This document shows positions 7,335-15,234 of a DNA stretch of 36,997 nt, piece after piece. The notes under the pieces were generated by a model. It saw only the letters and a list, made by a program, of their open reading frames with translations, was not told the DNA's origin and did not search any database. How positions within the stretch are numbered: the stretch's first letter is position 1; every line of letters starts with the position of its first letter. This DNA comes from Streptomyces sp. AcH 505. Its GTDB lineage: Bacteria; Actinomycetota; Actinomycetes; Streptomycetales; Streptomycetaceae. The stretch is taken from assembly GCF_000818175.1 (NCBI RefSeq), contig NZ_JTIY01000001.1:2728609-2765605 (forward strand), read 5' to 3'. The position numbers and the translations under genes were made by a program.

Positions 7335-10009
7335 GCGACGCACCGAGCAACACCCTGCGGGACGCGGCGCGAGAGCTGCACGAAGCCGGCCTCTGCGTCC
7401 TGCCCATCAAGGGCGATGGCAGCAAGCGGGCTGACGTCACGAGCTGGACCCCGTACAAGGTTGTTCGCTCCACCCCGGAAGAGCACGACGCCTGGTTTGG
7501 CGACGGCCGCCGCCACGGCATTGCCGTCGTCTACGGCGGCGTCTCCGGCAACGTCGAGATGATCGAGTTCGAAGGCCACGCCATCGCGGACAGCCTCCTC
7601 GACGACGTCACCGAGATCATGGACGCATCCGGGCTCGGCGAGGAATGGGCGGCCATCCTCACCGGCTGGGTGACCGAATCCCCCGGCGGCGGCGGGCGCC
7701 ACTTCCGCGCCCGTGTCGACGGCGCCCCCGTGCCCGGAAACACCAAGCTCGCAAGCCGCCTCGCACGACCCGAGGAATACACGGCTGAGGAGAAGCAGCG
7801 GCTCGCCGAGAAGCCGAACGCGCGGATCATTCGTGTGCAGATCGAGACGCGTGGCGAAGGCGGCTACGGCCTCGTTGAACCCAGCGACGGGATGGCCCAC
7901 CCGACGGGCAAGCCTTACGTCCTTCTCGTCGGCGGACCGGACAACATCCCGACCGTGGACGCGGAAGCCATGGATGCCATCCGGAACATCTGCCGCATGG
8001 TCGACACCCTGCCCAAGCAGGAGACGTCCAAGAGTGCGCCCCGCGACCTGCGCCCGCTCCCCGACGGCGGCCTGCGCCCGGGGGAGGACTACGAGGCACG
8101 CACCGACTGGGCCGAGATCCTCGAACCCGAAGGTTGGACGTTCGTCTGCCAGCGCGGGAACACCCGCTACTGGCGACGCCCGGGCAAGAGCCGCGGCCTG
8201 TCAGCGACCACCGGCCACGCCGCCGATCGCGACCGGCTGTACGTCTTCAGCACCGGCACCGAGTTCACCTCGGAGACGCCGTACAACAAGTTCGGCGCCT
8301 ACGCCCTGCTGCACCACAACGGTGACTTCAAGCAGGCCGCGGCGGCGCTGCGCAGGGAGCGGTTCGGAACTGAGCCGCCGCGCCGCCGGCTCAACTCCGT
8401 TCCGCCGCAGTCGCCGTCGGGGCACTTCAACGATGGCTCCTCGGCGCTGGACCCCGACGCCGCGCCGGAGGACACGCCCGACTCCGCGCCCGGCCCTTCC
8501 CTGCACGTCGTGAAGGCCAAGCTGCCCGAGCTGGACATCACCAATGAGGCCGACGCCATCGACGGGCTCCTCGACATCATGGCCGCCGAACAACTTCCCG
8601 ATCTGTACAAGCGATCCGGCGGACCCTGCTGGGTGTACGAAGACGACCAGGGCAACCCGCTCATCAAGCAGCTGGCGACCGACAACCTGCGCGCCTACCT
8701 CGCCGATCACGTCACCACGTTCCAGGTCGTCAGAGATCCGCTGACCGAGGGCACCCAGGAAGTCCGCGAGCTGTTCATGCCCAAGACCTGCGGCACAATC
8801 CTCGGACGCAAAGACTGGCCCCTGCTGCCGCTACGGGGAATCGTCACGTCGCCCGTCGTGCGCCCCGACGGATCGCTTCTCCAGGCACCCGGATACGACA
8901 AGGCCACCGGCCTCTACCTCCGACCCCGAGTCAAGCTCCGCCGCCTGCGCCCCGAAGTCACAGACGAGGCGCTGGAGAAGGCCAAGGAAATCGTCCTCGG
9001 GCAGATGCTCGCCGACTTCCCGTGGAAGGACCCCTCGGACAAAGCGCACTTCCTCGGCGCGCTCCTGACCCCGATCCTGCGCCCGTACTTCTTCGGCACC
9101 ACACCTATGTTCGTGTTCACCGCGACCACCATGGGGTCAGGCAAGAGCCTCCTCAAGGACATCTTTCTGTACCTCTACGGGACCAGCGAGACACCCTGGC
9201 CGGAGAACGACACCGAGCTGCGGAAGTCCATCACCACCCAGCTCTACACCACCGGTCAGCCCGTCGTTGTCCTCGACAACCTCCCCAACGGCTACGTCAT
9301 CAAGTCGCCGGTCCTGTCCAGCCTGCTGACCACAGAGTTCTGGGGCGACCGCGTCCTCGGCTCCACCGCCTCCGTCACCATGCCCAACGACAGACTGTGG
9401 ATCGCCACGGGCAACGGCCTTCGCACTGGCGGGGACAACGGGCGCCGCGTCGTGTGGGTCCGGCTCGATCCGGACTGCCCTGACCCCGACCAGCGCGACG
9501 GGTTCAAGGTCGGCGACCTCCGCCCCTGGCTCCGTACCAACGCCTCGACAGTCGTCGCCGCGCTCGTCACCATCGTCCGCAGCTGGCTCGCCGCCGGCGC
9601 CCCCTCCGTACGCGTCCGCAAGGGCGACTACTCGGAGTGGGCCAGCATGGTCGCCGGGATCCTCAAGCACATCGGCGTCCCCGGCTGGATGGCAGACCGT
9701 GCGGGCGAAAACCAGATGGACGACGAGACCATCGAGTGGTCCGCCTTCCTCACCGTCTGGCGTACCAAGCTCGGCGGTCAGGCCGTCACCACGAGCGCGG
9801 TCCTCGGGTCAGTAGCCGATCACGTCCCGCGTGTGGCGAAGACGGGTGAACTCCCGTCCGCGAACGCGCTCGGCTCCTGGCTCAAGGCCAGGGACGGCCG
9901 CTACTTCGGTACCCACAAGGTCGTCAAGGTCTGGGACTCCCACCGTTGCCAGAACACCTGGCGTGTGGATGTCCACCAAGACCGTGGCACAGGCCGGGAT
10001 GAGTCGTGA
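7331..10009 (+). CDS. Primase-polymerase/helicase replication protein
   Basis: 892 residues from the GTG at 7331. The N-terminal 250 residues resemble the bifunctional primase-polymerase (Prim-Pol) domain: GLCVLPIKGDGSKR, then WFGDGRRHGIAVVYGGVSGN and MIEFEG. In typical members the metal site here is Asp-rich; this one shows Glu-Phe-Glu. After a linker, the C-terminal half is a P-loop helicase-like ATPase with Walker A TTMGSGKS (599-606), Walker B-like VVVLDN (Asp649) and a conserved ATGNGLRTGGDNGRR stretch. It should open DNA and lay primers or copy DNA for autonomous replication after excision, as RepPP-type AICE initiators do. The GCAGGGA array follows directly. Confidence 0.85.
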   Translation: MSDAPSNTLRDAARELHEAGLCVLPIKGDGSKRADVTSWTPYKVVRSTPEEHDAWFGDGRRHGIAVVYGGVSGNVEMIEFEGHAIADSLLDDVTEIMDASGLGEEWAAILTGWVTESPGGGGRHFRARVDGAPVPGNTKLASRLARPEEYTAEEKQRLAEKPNARIIRVQIETRGEGGYGLVEPSDGMAHPTGKPYVLLVGGPDNIPTVDAEAMDAIRNICRMVDTLPKQETSKSAPRDLRPLPDGGLRPGEDYEARTDWAEILEPEGWTFVCQRGNTRYWRRPGKSRGLSATTGHAADRDRLYVFSTGTEFTSETPYNKFGAYALLHHNGDFKQAAAALRRERFGTEPPRRRLNSVPPQSPSGHFNDGSSALDPDAAPEDTPDSAPGPSLHVVKAKLPELDITNEADAIDGLLDIMAAEQLPDLYKRSGGPCWVYEDDQGNPLIKQLATDNLRAYLADHVTTFQVVRDPLTEGTQEVRELFMPKTCGTILGRKDWPLLPLRGIVTSPVVRPDGSLLQAPGYDKATGLYLRPRVKLRRLRPEVTDEALEKAKEIVLGQMLADFPWKDPSDKAHFLGALLTPILRPYFFGTTPMFVFTATTMGSGKSLLKDIFLYLYGTSETPWPENDTELRKSITTQLYTTGQPVVVLDNLPNGYVIKSPVLSSLLTTEFWGDRVLGSTASVTMPNDRLWIATGNGLRTGGDNGRRVVWVRLDPDCPDPDQRDGFKVGDLRPWLRTNASTVVAALVTIVRSWLAAGAPSVRVRKGDYSEWASMVAGILKHIGVPGWMADRAGENQMDDETIEWSAFLTVWRTKLGGQAVTTSAVLGSVADHVPRVAKTGELPSANALGSWLKARDGRYFGTHKVVKVWDSHRCQNTWRVDVHQDRGTGRDES

Positions 10010-10032
10010 CGGCGACCGCGAGGTGGGGTTTT

Positions 10033-10353
10033 GCAGGGAGTGCAGGGACCTTGCAGGGAGCCGTGCAGGAAGGCAGGGACCTCCCTGCACGGCCGTTGAG
10101 CTGCCGGTACGCAGGGAGGCAGGGAGTTGCAGGGACTTCCTGCCAGTCCCTTACTGCACACAGGCGTCACATGCGTCATGCGCAACATGCGTATTCGTAT
10201 GCGCATCGCGTCCTGAAAGAGGTTCTCCGGCACGTAGGGCTAGAGATATCTCCCTGCAACTCCCTGCCTCCCTGCAAAAACCCAGGTCGAGCCGCGTGCC
10301 GGAGTCTTCCCAGCTCCCTGCATGCCTCCCTGCAGCTCCCTGCAACTCCCTGC
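10033..10353. repeat. Mirror-image iteron array, candidate replication origin
   Basis: The 367-bp gap 10010-10376 between the two replication genes carries GCAGGGA on the plus strand at 10033, 10042, 10053, 10073 and, after a gap, 10111, 10119, 10129; then a 115-bp centre; then its complement TCCCTGC at 10251, 10261, 10269 and, after a gap, 10315, 10327, 10337, 10347. That is a 4-3 / 3-4 mirror arrangement, with most units 8-12 bp apart. One extra inverted copy (10082-10088) makes a local hairpin with 10073. The centre holds four ATGCGY units (10171, 10178, 10187, 10199) and a near-perfect ATGCGTAT/ATGCGCAT dyad. Iterons beside an initiator gene suggest an origin; function is inferred. Confidence 0.75.
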
Positions 10354-10376
10354 AAAACGGATCCGAGGTGACCGTC

Positions 10377-11987
10377 ATGTCTGAAGTGACCGAAACGTTC
10401 AAGCCCAGGCCGTACCAGACAGAGGCGATCAAGGCCCTCACCGCCGGCTGGCAGGGCCCCAACAACCGTCTCGCCGTAGTCCTCCCGACCGGCGCCGGGA
10501 AGACCGTCGTCTTCGCCAACCTCATCGCCGGCATGCTCCAGATCCTCAACGGCCGCCGCGCACTGGTCATCGCCCACCGCGAAGAACTCATCCAGCAGGC
10601 CGCCGACAAGATCCGCGCCGTCTGCCCCGGCCTCCGGGTCGGCATCGTCAAGGCCGAGCGCGACGAACACCAGGACGCCGACGTCATCGTCGCCAGCATC
10701 CAGACCCTCGCGGTCAAGCGCCGCCGCGAAGCCATCCGCGACATCGGCATGGTCGTCGTCGACGAGTGCCATCACGCCGCGGCCAAGACGTACATGACCG
10801 TCCTCGAACACTTCGGTGCCTGGCGCGGCGTGCCCACCGCCGGGTTCACCGCGACCATGACCCGTACCGATGGCGGCCTCGCCGACATCTGGCAGGACGT
10901 CGTCTACACCCTCGACATCCTCGACATGATCCGCGACGGATACCTCGTCGACGTACGAGGCAAGCGCGTCGTCGTCGACGGCCTCAACCTCGACAAGGTC
11001 AAGACCCGCAACGGCGATCTGGCTGACGGGCAGCTCGGCCAGGCCCTCGACGACTCCGGCGCCGCCGACATCGTCGCCGACGCGTACAAGGAATTCGCCT
11101 CCGACCGGCCCGGTGTCGTCTTCACCCCGACCGTCGCCACCGCTCAGTCCATGGCCGACGCGCTCAACGAGGCGGGCATCACCGCCACGACCATCTGGGG
11201 TGACATGCCCAGGGAGGCCCGCGCGACCGCCCTCAACTGGTACAAGGCAGGCAAGGTCCAGGTGCTCACGAACTGCATGGTCCTCACCGAGGGCTTCGAC
11301 GCGCCGTGGACGTCGTGCGCGGTCATCGCCCGCCCAACCAAGTCCCCGGGCCTGTACTGCCAGATGGCCGGCCGCGCGCTGCGGCTCTTCGAGGGCAAGA
11401 AAGACGCGCTACTCCTGGACGTGATGGGCGCCTCCACCCGGCACAAGCTCGCCTCGATCGTCGACCTCACCGGCCGTACCGTGTCCGACCCGGAAGAGGG
11501 CAGGTCGCTCGGTGAGACCGCTGCCGACGACGACCTGACGGCCGCGGTCGCCGCCGTCGTCTGGGAGGAGATCGACCTCTTCCAGCGGTCCCCGGTCCGC
11601 TGGCTCCAGACCGACGACGGGACCTGGTTCATCCCGCTGAAGAACGAACTCTTCCTCTTCCTCGCCCGAGGCGCCGAGCTGGGCACGTACCGCGTCCGCC
11701 GGTGGGACGCACACGAGGGAGTGCGCCCGCCGAACCCGGACATCGAGGCGTCCTTGACGGACGTCATGCGCTGGACGGAGGAACAGGCGCGCCGCCTGGC
11801 CCCGCCCTCGTTCTTCAGCCGGGCCGCTGGTTGGCGTGACGGGGCGCCGAGCCCGAAGCAGCTCGGGTGGTGCCGGTACAACCGCGTGCCGGTCCCGCCC
11901 GGCAGCACGGCGGGCGACGTCTCGGATCTCCAGGCCATCCGCAAGGTCGGCGCGGTCCTGCGCAGCTGCGCCTCCATCGCCGCGTAA
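10377..11987 (+). CDS. SF2 DEAD/DEAH-type helicase
   Basis: 536 residues from the ATG at 10377, chosen because a GAGGTGA Shine-Dalgarno stands just upstream and the homology begins KPRPYQTEAI; the open frame extends back through the iteron array but that part is not protein-like. Motifs: Q-like start PRPYQ, Walker A LPTGAGKT (36-43), motif II DECHH (129-133), motif III-like GFTATMTR, and the second RecA domain with FTPTVATAQSM and motif VI QMAGRALR. The last 120 residues are a phage-type C-terminal extension. It likely unwinds DNA next to the candidate origin during replication. Such helicases occur in many actinophage early regions. Confidence 0.88.
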   Translation: MSEVTETFKPRPYQTEAIKALTAGWQGPNNRLAVVLPTGAGKTVVFANLIAGMLQILNGRRALVIAHREELIQQAADKIRAVCPGLRVGIVKAERDEHQDADVIVASIQTLAVKRRREAIRDIGMVVVDECHHAAAKTYMTVLEHFGAWRGVPTAGFTATMTRTDGGLADIWQDVVYTLDILDMIRDGYLVDVRGKRVVVDGLNLDKVKTRNGDLADGQLGQALDDSGAADIVADAYKEFASDRPGVVFTPTVATAQSMADALNEAGITATTIWGDMPREARATALNWYKAGKVQVLTNCMVLTEGFDAPWTSCAVIARPTKSPGLYCQMAGRALRLFEGKKDALLLDVMGASTRHKLASIVDLTGRTVSDPEEGRSLGETAADDDLTAAVAAVVWEEIDLFQRSPVRWLQTDDGTWFIPLKNELFLFLARGAELGTYRVRRWDAHEGVRPPNPDIEASLTDVMRWTEEQARRLAPPSFFSRAAGWRDGAPSPKQLGWCRYNRVPVPPGSTAGDVSDLQAIRKVGAVLRSCASIAA

Positions 11988-12009
11988 CCCCAACCCGAAG
12001 GAGACATCC

Positions 12010-12234
12010 ATGTCCGACGACCTCACCGACGCCGACGCCAAAGCGATCTGCGCCCAGCTCGGCATCGACACCAAGACAGTCACCGACGCCTTCGGCCGGA
12101 CGCTCGTCCTGATCAACGAGGCAGGCATGCGCAAGCTCGCCGACCACGCACCCATCGGCCCCACCACCGCCCACGCCATGGTCGACCAGATGTTCGCCGC
12201 CGCCCGCGACCTCCCCGGAGCCAGCCATGAGTGA
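12010..12234 (+). CDS. Small hypothetical protein
   Basis: 74 residues from the ATG at 12010, preceded by GAAGGAG. The sequence (SDDLTDADAKAICAQLGIDT...) predicts short helices and no membrane segment; no family is recognised. It follows the helicase by 22 bp and overlaps the next gene by 8 bp, so it belongs to the same operon. Confidence 0.65.
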   Translation: MSDDLTDADAKAICAQLGIDTKTVTDAFGRTLVLINEAGMRKLADHAPIGPTTAHAMVDQMFAAARDLPGASHE

Positions 12235-12442
12235 CTACCGGATCCAGCTGATCACCCTGCTCATCCTCACCGCCGTCGTCCTGGTGACCGCGGCCCGTAC
12301 CGTCGCCGCCGGCCGAGCCGCGGACAAGGCCGCCGCCCGAGCGGATGCCGCCTTCGCGAAGATGAAGGCCGACCTCGCCGAGATCGACCGCCGTGCTGAC
12401 CGGCTGCTCGACGACATCAAGGACCGTCGGAGCCAGCCGTGA
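12227..12442 (+). CDS. Small membrane-anchored coiled-coil protein
   Basis: 71 residues. Residues 6-25 (IQLITLLILTAVVLVTAART) form one transmembrane helix; the rest (Ala/Asp/Lys/Arg-rich, ending DDIKDRRSQP) is a probable cytoplasmic coiled coil. It starts within the previous gene (8-bp overlap) and its stop overlaps the next GTG. The layout is that of small helper proteins in phage and plasmid operons; no specific role can be named. Confidence 0.65.
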   Translation: MSDYRIQLITLLILTAVVLVTAARTVAAGRAADKAAARADAAFAKMKADLAEIDRRADRLLDDIKDRRSQP

Positions 12443-13083
12443 ACGCCGAGTGCGGGCTGTGCCAGCGACGAATGGAAGACGGGTATCTCTGCCTCGGGTG
12501 CGTCAAGGACTTGCGGGTACGGCTGGAGTCCTGGCCCACGCTGTACACGGGGCTGGCGCTGTTCCTGGCCCCGGGGACCGGCGGTGGTCAGGGGCGTGGC
12601 GCCAAGCCCGCGTACGGCCCGATGCCGGTCTCGGAGGACATCCTCGACCTCCGCGGTCCGGGCGGTCTCGTCGGCGTCGCGGAGGGCTGGGTGAGCGCGA
12701 TCCGGCGGGACCGCAGGATGACCGCACTGGCGCCGCAGGGCGGCGTAGAGGGCCGGTTGGGGGCGGCGGTCGCCCAGCTGCTGGGTCACCTGCCGTGGGT
12801 GGCCGTGTCGTGGCCGGATGCGGGCGCGTTCGCCGCGGATGTGCGGGAGGTGACTCGCTCGGTCAGCTCGATCTTCGTGCCCCCTCCCGATCGCGGTAGG
12901 CGGCTCGGGAACTGTCCGGCGCTGAACAACGACGGGTCCCTGTGCGGGGCGGTTCTGCGGCTGCACCAGGGCGCGAAGGTGAGCAGCTGCCCGTGGTGCG
13001 GTGCGTCCTGGCCGCCGGCGACCTGGGCGCAGTTGAAGGTGTGGCAGGACGAGGACGCGAAGGTCGCGACGGATGTCGCATGA
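12439..13083 (+). CDS. Hypothetical protein with two zinc-ribbon modules
   Basis: 214 residues from a GTG that overlaps the preceding stop. The N-terminus has CGLCQRRMEDGYLCLGC, four Cys in a tight treble-clef-like ribbon. The C-terminus has CPALNNDGSLCG and CPWCGASWPP, a second ribbon, then a Trp-rich helical segment. The middle part is helical and Ala/Gly-rich. Proteins with this two-ribbon plan are recurrent and unnamed in Streptomyces phages and integrative elements; a nucleic-acid-binding role is likely but unproven. It is the last gene of the operon begun at 12010; a controlled promoter follows. Confidence 0.7.
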   Translation: MNAECGLCQRRMEDGYLCLGCVKDLRVRLESWPTLYTGLALFLAPGTGGGQGRGAKPAYGPMPVSEDILDLRGPGGLVGVAEGWVSAIRRDRRMTALAPQGGVEGRLGAAVAQLLGHLPWVAVSWPDAGAFAADVREVTRSVSSIFVPPPDRGRRLGNCPALNNDGSLCGAVLRLHQGAKVSSCPWCGASWPPATWAQLKVWQDEDAKVATDVA

Positions 13084-13090
13084 AGCCACA

Positions 13091-13131
13091 CCTAGGACAT
13101 GGTTGCCTAGGACACTGTGTCCTGCTAGTGT
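13091..13131 (+). promoter_or_regulatory. Promoter with palindromic operator in its spacer
   Basis: TTGCCT (13103-13108), exactly 17 nt, TAGTGT (13126-13131), then seven bases to the GTG at 13139. The spacer is filled by the palindrome AGGACAC-T-GTGTCCT (13109-13123), so a bound dimer would block RNA polymerase. CCTAGGACA is also repeated directly at 13091-13099 and 13107-13114 (partly). The site resembles palindromes near 36680 and 36767. Confidence 0.7.
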
Positions 13132-13138
13132 CGGAGAC

Positions 13139-13384
13139 GTGCCAACAACCAATTGGCGCGAGCGCGTCGCTATCGAAACACGGCGACAGCGCGAGTTGCG
13201 AGACGAGGTCGTGGCCAGCGCCCGAAGACGAGCGGAAGCGTTCGCAGAGGGCGTCCAGGAACTCGACTCCAAGTCGGCTGTCGCCCGGGAAACCGGGATC
13301 GACGTCCGCATCGTGCGAAGAGCGATCAACGAGTACGGGACGGCGACTGCACCGCCCACCGGCTCGACAACTGAAGACAAGTAG
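13139..13384 (+). CDS. Small helix-turn-helix-like protein
   Basis: 81 residues from a GTG seven bases after a -10 hexamer, so probably leaderless. The first half is a charged helix; the second half (SKSAVARETGIDVRIVRRAINEYG) reads as a helix-turn-helix: AVARETGID as positioning helix and VRIVRRAINEYG as recognition helix. It likely controls the transfer operon that follows or itself. The open frame continues upstream to 13073 but only across the promoter. Just after its stop, a 15-bp piece of its 3' end (GGCGACTGCACCGCC, 13342) is repeated at 13399. Confidence 0.65.
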   Translation: MPTTNWRERVAIETRRQRELRDEVVASARRRAEAFAEGVQELDSKSAVARETGIDVRIVRRAINEYGTATAPPTGSTTEDK

Positions 13385-13413
13385 ACCCCCCGGCAAAAGG
13401 CGACTGCACCGCC
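13342..13413. repeat. 15-bp direct repeat spanning the end of the HTH gene
   Basis: GGCGACTGCACCGCC at 13342-13356 (coding) and again at 13399-13413 (intergenic). It suggests a small duplication that created part of the 120-bp gap before the next gene; no role is evident. Confidence 0.5.
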
Positions 13414-13504
13414 AAGCCGAGGGGCTGCTACCCGGGACTCCAGCGGCGCGCTAACGCCGACCGGAGCCCTGACCGAACTCCCTGAGTAGACCAAGGAGAC
13501 GGCT

Positions 13505-13672
13505 ATGGCCGATCTTGCCCGTGTTGGGTCGCACGACACAACTCCGCCGCCCGCCGACAGGCGTCTGATCGCCGTCGGCATCATCCGCCGCCGCGACGGC
13601 CGCACCACCACGGTGCGCGCCACCCCGGCTGGCGTCACCGGCAGCATCACCCCCACGGGCGGTGCCCGATGA
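13505..13672 (+). CDS. Very small basic protein (55 aa)
   Basis: ATG at 13505 with an AAGGAGAC ribosome-binding site. The sequence MADLARVGSHDTTPPP, then RRLIAVGIIRRRDGRTTTVRA, is a short basic beta-rich unit of unknown family. Its stop overlaps the next ATG (ATGA), a coupling repeated in the following genes. Too short for most gene finders, but the ribosome-binding site and overlap chain support it. Confidence 0.6.
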   Translation: MADLARVGSHDTTPPPADRRLIAVGIIRRRDGRTTTVRATPAGVTGSITPTGGAR

Positions 13673-13800
13673 GCAAGCACAACCCCAAGACCTGCCCGCT
13701 GTGCGCCACGCTGCGCCACCCCTCGCAGGCCAAGAACCGCAAGGCCATCGCCGCCCACCTCGCCGAGCACCCTTTCCCCCGGCAGGCGGCGACCTCATGA
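13669..13800 (+). CDS. Very small zinc-finger-like protein (43 aa)
   Basis: Starts with the ATG overlapping the previous stop. It has CPLCATLRH, then AAHLAEHP: one CxxC pair and two spaced His residues, the pattern of a single C2H2-type mini-finger. It ends in ATGA shared with the next gene. Probably DNA-binding or a protein adaptor; no family known to me. Confidence 0.6.
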   Translation: MSKHNPKTCPLCATLRHPSQAKNRKAIAAHLAEHPFPRQAATS

Positions 13801-14120
13801 GCGAGCAGACCGAACCCCTGCACGGCCGCGCCGCCGACGAGATCCGCGAGCAGCTGCGCGCCACCACGGCGGGCGACCCGATGCGGGACTACCTCGCCGC
13901 GATCGTCGAGGCCCTCGACATCCCTCAGCCCAGGGCCTTCAACGACCGCGCCCACGCGAGGCTGCTGGAGTCCCGCGCCCGCTCGGTCCTCACCTCTCTG
14001 CGCGGGCTGCTGGAAGACGGCAAGAACGCCGACCCGGGCTTCGACGCCCGATGGATCCGCAAGTCAATCGCCGCCAACCCCGTCACCTACGAGCCCTACC
14101 AGGACGGGGGCCAGTCGTGA
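13797..14120 (+). CDS. Hypothetical helical protein
   Basis: 107 residues from the ATG at 13797 (ATGA overlap with the preceding gene). It is mostly amphipathic helix, with no Cys and no membrane segment; no family is recognised. It lies in the chain of overlapping small genes leading to the Spd/TraB block, so it is probably expressed with transfer functions. Confidence 0.65.
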   Translation: MSEQTEPLHGRAADEIREQLRATTAGDPMRDYLAAIVEALDIPQPRAFNDRAHARLLESRARSVLTSLRGLLEDGKNADPGFDARWIRKSIAANPVTYEPYQDGGQS

Positions 14121-14494
14121 CCGCGCCGCGCACCGTCACGGTGCAGACCTTGGACCACGGGCTGATCACCATCCCCGAACCCTCGTGGTGCGTCGGCCAC
14201 GGGGTGGAGCCTCCGCAGCTCCGCGTCGACACCGGGCACAGCGGACCCGAGCACGACGCCGAATGGAACGGCTACCACTTCGCGTGGGCCGCCCTCTCGC
14301 AGGACCCGTTCCGCATCAAGGGTTCCCAGGGCGTCGGTGTCGTCGTCGAGCTGGGCGGTCTCCAGAACCGGCTCGAACCGAACGAGCTGCACCAGGTCGC
14401 CAGCGTCCTCGTCGACTACGCGTCCACGCTCCGGCACCTCGCCCGCGAACTGACCGTACTGCGCGCACGAAACGCGGCAGGTGGTGCCCAGTGA
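14117..14494 (+). CDS. DUF6907-like small protein
   Basis: 125 residues from a GTG that overlaps the previous stop (GTGA). The core reads PSWCVGHG, then DTGHSGPEHDAEW, a beta segment around GVGVVVELGG, and a helical end LVDYASTLRHLARELTVLRA. This plan (WCxxH, later His/Asp, strands, helix) fits the DUF6907 proteins found on Streptomyces conjugative elements. The C-terminal part of the gene at 6202 shows a comparable arrangement. Function unknown. It overlaps the DUF2637 gene by GTGA. Confidence 0.65.
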   Translation: MTAPRTVTVQTLDHGLITIPEPSWCVGHGVEPPQLRVDTGHSGPEHDAEWNGYHFAWAALSQDPFRIKGSQGVGVVVELGGLQNRLEPNELHQVASVLVDYASTLRHLARELTVLRARNAAGGAQ

Positions 14495-15234
14495 AGCGCC
14501 TCGACGCCCGCAAGGGCCTCGCCGTCGGCGCGTCGGTCGCCACCGTCGCGCTCACCGCAGCCGCGTTCTGGCTGTCCTACGAACACCTCCACGACATCGC
14601 CGGGGCCAACGGGCTCACCGGGGTACGGGCCTGGTTCTGGCCCTCCACCGTCGACCTGTTCATCGTCGCCGGGGAACTCCTCATCCTGCGGGCCTCGCTC
14701 GCCAAGCGCGTCGACCCCTGGGCCATCGGGTTGGCTGCGGTCGGCTCGGTCGGCTCGATCGCCCTCAACGTCGCCGGCGTCGGCACCGAAGCCGGACTGC
14801 TGGAGTACATCGTCGCCGCCGTCCCGCCCGTGGCCGCGCTCCTCGCGTTCGGCGCGCTCATGCGCCAGGTCCACGAGCACCTCGCCGGACACGCCGAGGA
14901 CACCGCCCCTGCCCCCGTCCCCGAGCCGGACACCACCGTCCTGCCCGACCCGGTCGCCGACGAGCGGGCCCTCGAACCGGCCACCGAACCGGCCGCCGAG
15001 GAGACACCGGCCCTGCCCCCCGCGTCCGCCCAGGACGACCCCCGGTACGCCTACGAAGGACGCCGTCTCCTGTCGTCCGCCGAAGTCGCCGAAGCCGTCG
15101 GCGTCCAACCCTCCACGGTCCGCAACTGGGTCGCCGCCGGACGCCTGCCCGTCACCTTGCAGGACGACCGGGGACGCAACTGGTTCGACCCGGACGCCCT
15201 GCCCGCACCCGCCAAGGAAGGGGCGTCGAAATGA
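14491..15234 (+). CDS. DUF2637 membrane protein with C-terminal HTH (Spd-like)
   Basis: 247 residues from the GTG at 14491. The first 130 residues have four hydrophobic segments (about 10-30, 45-67, 77-100, 108-125), including VRAWFWPSTVDLFIVAGE, the hallmark of DUF2637. A Pro/Glu-rich linker follows, and the last 60 residues (LLSSAEVAEAVGVQPSTVRN, then WVAAGRLP) form a MerR-like HTH. In Streptomyces plasmids and AICEs, DUF2637 genes sit beside spd and tra genes and belong to the set for spreading DNA through mycelial compartments. A membrane protein with its own DNA-binding head could tether element DNA to the septal membrane; that is inference. Confidence 0.85.
   Translation: MKRLDARKGLAVGASVATVALTAAAFWLSYEHLHDIAGANGLTGVRAWFWPSTVDLFIVAGELLILRASLAKRVDPWAIGLAAVGSVGSIALNVAGVGTEAGLLEYIVAAVPPVAALLAFGALMRQVHEHLAGHAEDTAPAPVPEPDTTVLPDPVADERALEPATEPAAEETPALPPASAQDDPRYAYEGRRLLSSAEVAEAVGVQPSTVRNWVAAGRLPVTLQDDRGRNWFDPDALPAPAKEGASK

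Noticed and set aside
10033-10353. CRISPR array
   Set aside because: The units are only 7 bp, spacing is 8-12 bp, and they invert in the middle; no spacers of 30 bp and no cas genes.
10006-10371. 121-residue frame across the iteron array
   Set aside because: The protein would consist of repeated Leu/Pro/Cys-rich units dictated by the DNA repeats; no conserved domain.
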